From Nibrella saemangeumensis (GTDB lineage Bacteria > Bacteroidota > Bacteroidia > Cytophagales > Spirosomataceae), in contig NZ_BAABHD010000005.1 in the NCBI RefSeq assembly GCF_039541915.1, positions 310,001-374,000 on the forward strand: 64,000 bases of DNA. The letters are read 5' to 3'. Both the position numbers and the translations under genes were made by a program. Below are positions 63,406 to 64,000 of the stretch, in pieces. The notes beneath the pieces were generated by a model. It saw nothing but the letters and a program-made list of their open reading frames with translations, was not told the DNA's origin and searched no databases. Position 1 is the first letter of the stretch. Every line of letters begins with the position of its first letter.

Positions 63406-63566
63406 ATACGGCTGCTAACCGTGTGTTATAAAATTTTGGCTAGACGTTAAGCATTCAACTTTAAATCGCTATTTTGCTTTTGTGGTTAATTGAAACTGAC
63501 GTTTTTCAAATGCCACAACTTCATAAACACTTTAGCGTTAGCTACAACCTTCAACTTCATCTCTCA

Positions 63567-64000
63567 ATGCAGAAAATTCAAATAAAGTCTTTCCAAGATT
63601 ACTTACAGCAGGTTGAAGAAACCATTCAGAAGGGATTTACCATAAATTTATTCAGAGGGCAAAGCAATAACTCTTCCTTACTTCCATCAATTGCGCGACA
63701 AAATCCCCAATTTGACACTACGGAAGTTGAAATCAAAATGCTCGAAGACCTAAAGCGTCGTTCTCCTCTTCTTATTAAAAGAATTCCACGAAATGATTGG
63801 GAATGGTTGGTTTTAGCACAACACTTTGGCTTAAAAACTAGATTACTTGATTGGAGTAGCAATCCTTTGGTGGCACTGTGGTTTGCTACCTCAAATGAAT
63901 ATTTTATGAACCAAAGTTCGTTTGTTTATTTGTTATCTGCTAACGATGGTATGCTTGTTGATTTAGCAAAAAATAAATCTCCATTTGCTAACGACAGAAC
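63567..64000 (+). CDS. FRG-domain protein, N-terminal part (runs off the right edge)
   Basis: The ATG at 63567 opens 144 codons to the window edge. The FRG domain shows LFRGQSNNSSLLP near residue 29-41 and LAQHFGLKTRLLDW followed by SSNPLVALWFA near 93-117, the domain's conserved core. FRG proteins occur in phage and defence islands and may act as ADP-ribosyltransferase-like or toxin domains; the biochemical role is unsettled. GCGTTAGCT lies 30 bases upstream, as before other AT-rich genes here. Confidence 0.85.
   Translation, partial: MQKIQIKSFQDYLQQVEETIQKGFTINLFRGQSNNSSLLPSIARQNPQFDTTEVEIKMLEDLKRRSPLLIKRIPRNDWEWLVLAQHFGLKTRLLDWSSNPLVALWFATSNEYFMNQSSFVYLLSANDGMLVDLAKNKSPFANDR

Overview
The window reads as chromosome of a Bacteroidota bacterium of the order Cytophagales, most like Spirosoma and its relatives. 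The grounds are a gliding-motility lipoprotein GldH next to a PSP1/RicT-type protein, a DUF4293 membrane protein, a NagB-PIG-L fusion deaminase, LytTR/LytS-type and propeller-type sensor systems, few Shine-Dalgarno sequences, and TAnnTTTG-type -7 promoter boxes. The genus is an inference.

The window has two parts. Positions 1 to about 35,450 are GC-rich core genome. They hold a small outer-membrane protein, a prolyl oligopeptidase, a large periplasmic-sensing histidine kinase, a ferredoxin reductase, a secreted repeat protein, a diheme cytochrome c, an M16 protease, an acyltransferase-like membrane protein and a nucleoside hydrolase. Next come nagB-PIG-L, a gldH / PSP1 / purD / recQ block on the minus strand, kdsD, a DUF4293 protein, mnmD, a free-methionine sulfoxide reductase, and a chimeric secreted protein. 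This part ends with PAS kinase / LytTR regulator / LytS-like genes, a polysaccharide deacetylase, membrane proteins, a helical lipoprotein pair and tRNA-Leu(TAA). Convergent genes are usually separated by strong bidirectional hairpin terminators.

From about 35,460 to the right edge the DNA becomes AT-rich and mosaic. It opens with a tyrosine integrase 181 bases from the tRNA-Leu gene and a tRNA 3'-end-like remnant just after the integrase. What follows is a dense island of defence-type genes: TIR, SIR2-like plus a winged-helix/membrane partner, DUF4145, McrB-McrC, a HEPN-motif protein, a VWA-DUF3883 nuclease-like fusion, a two-membrane-helix protein overlapped by a cupin, a C5 methyltransferase with three nuclease-like proteins (one MvaI/BcnI type) and Vsr, twin SH3-tailed membrane proteins, an EEP nuclease with a PD-(D/E)xK partner, a decayed gene, and a partial FRG-domain protein.

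The most interesting structure is not a gene. Two families of dispersed intergenic repeats occur only in the island. R1 is centred on GTCACTTTCGTCAT (six copies, three of them full inverted repeats, two sharing an exact 44-base match 8.7 kb apart). R2 is centred on GGAATAAACCAAATATGG (five copies, all in one orientation). They sit at junctions between defence modules, and two R1 copies bracket the TIR gene. A separate set of GTTAGC/GCTAAC palindromic junctions lies beside the most AT-rich genes. Together they suggest a cassette-like mosaic in which modules were inserted between small repeats.
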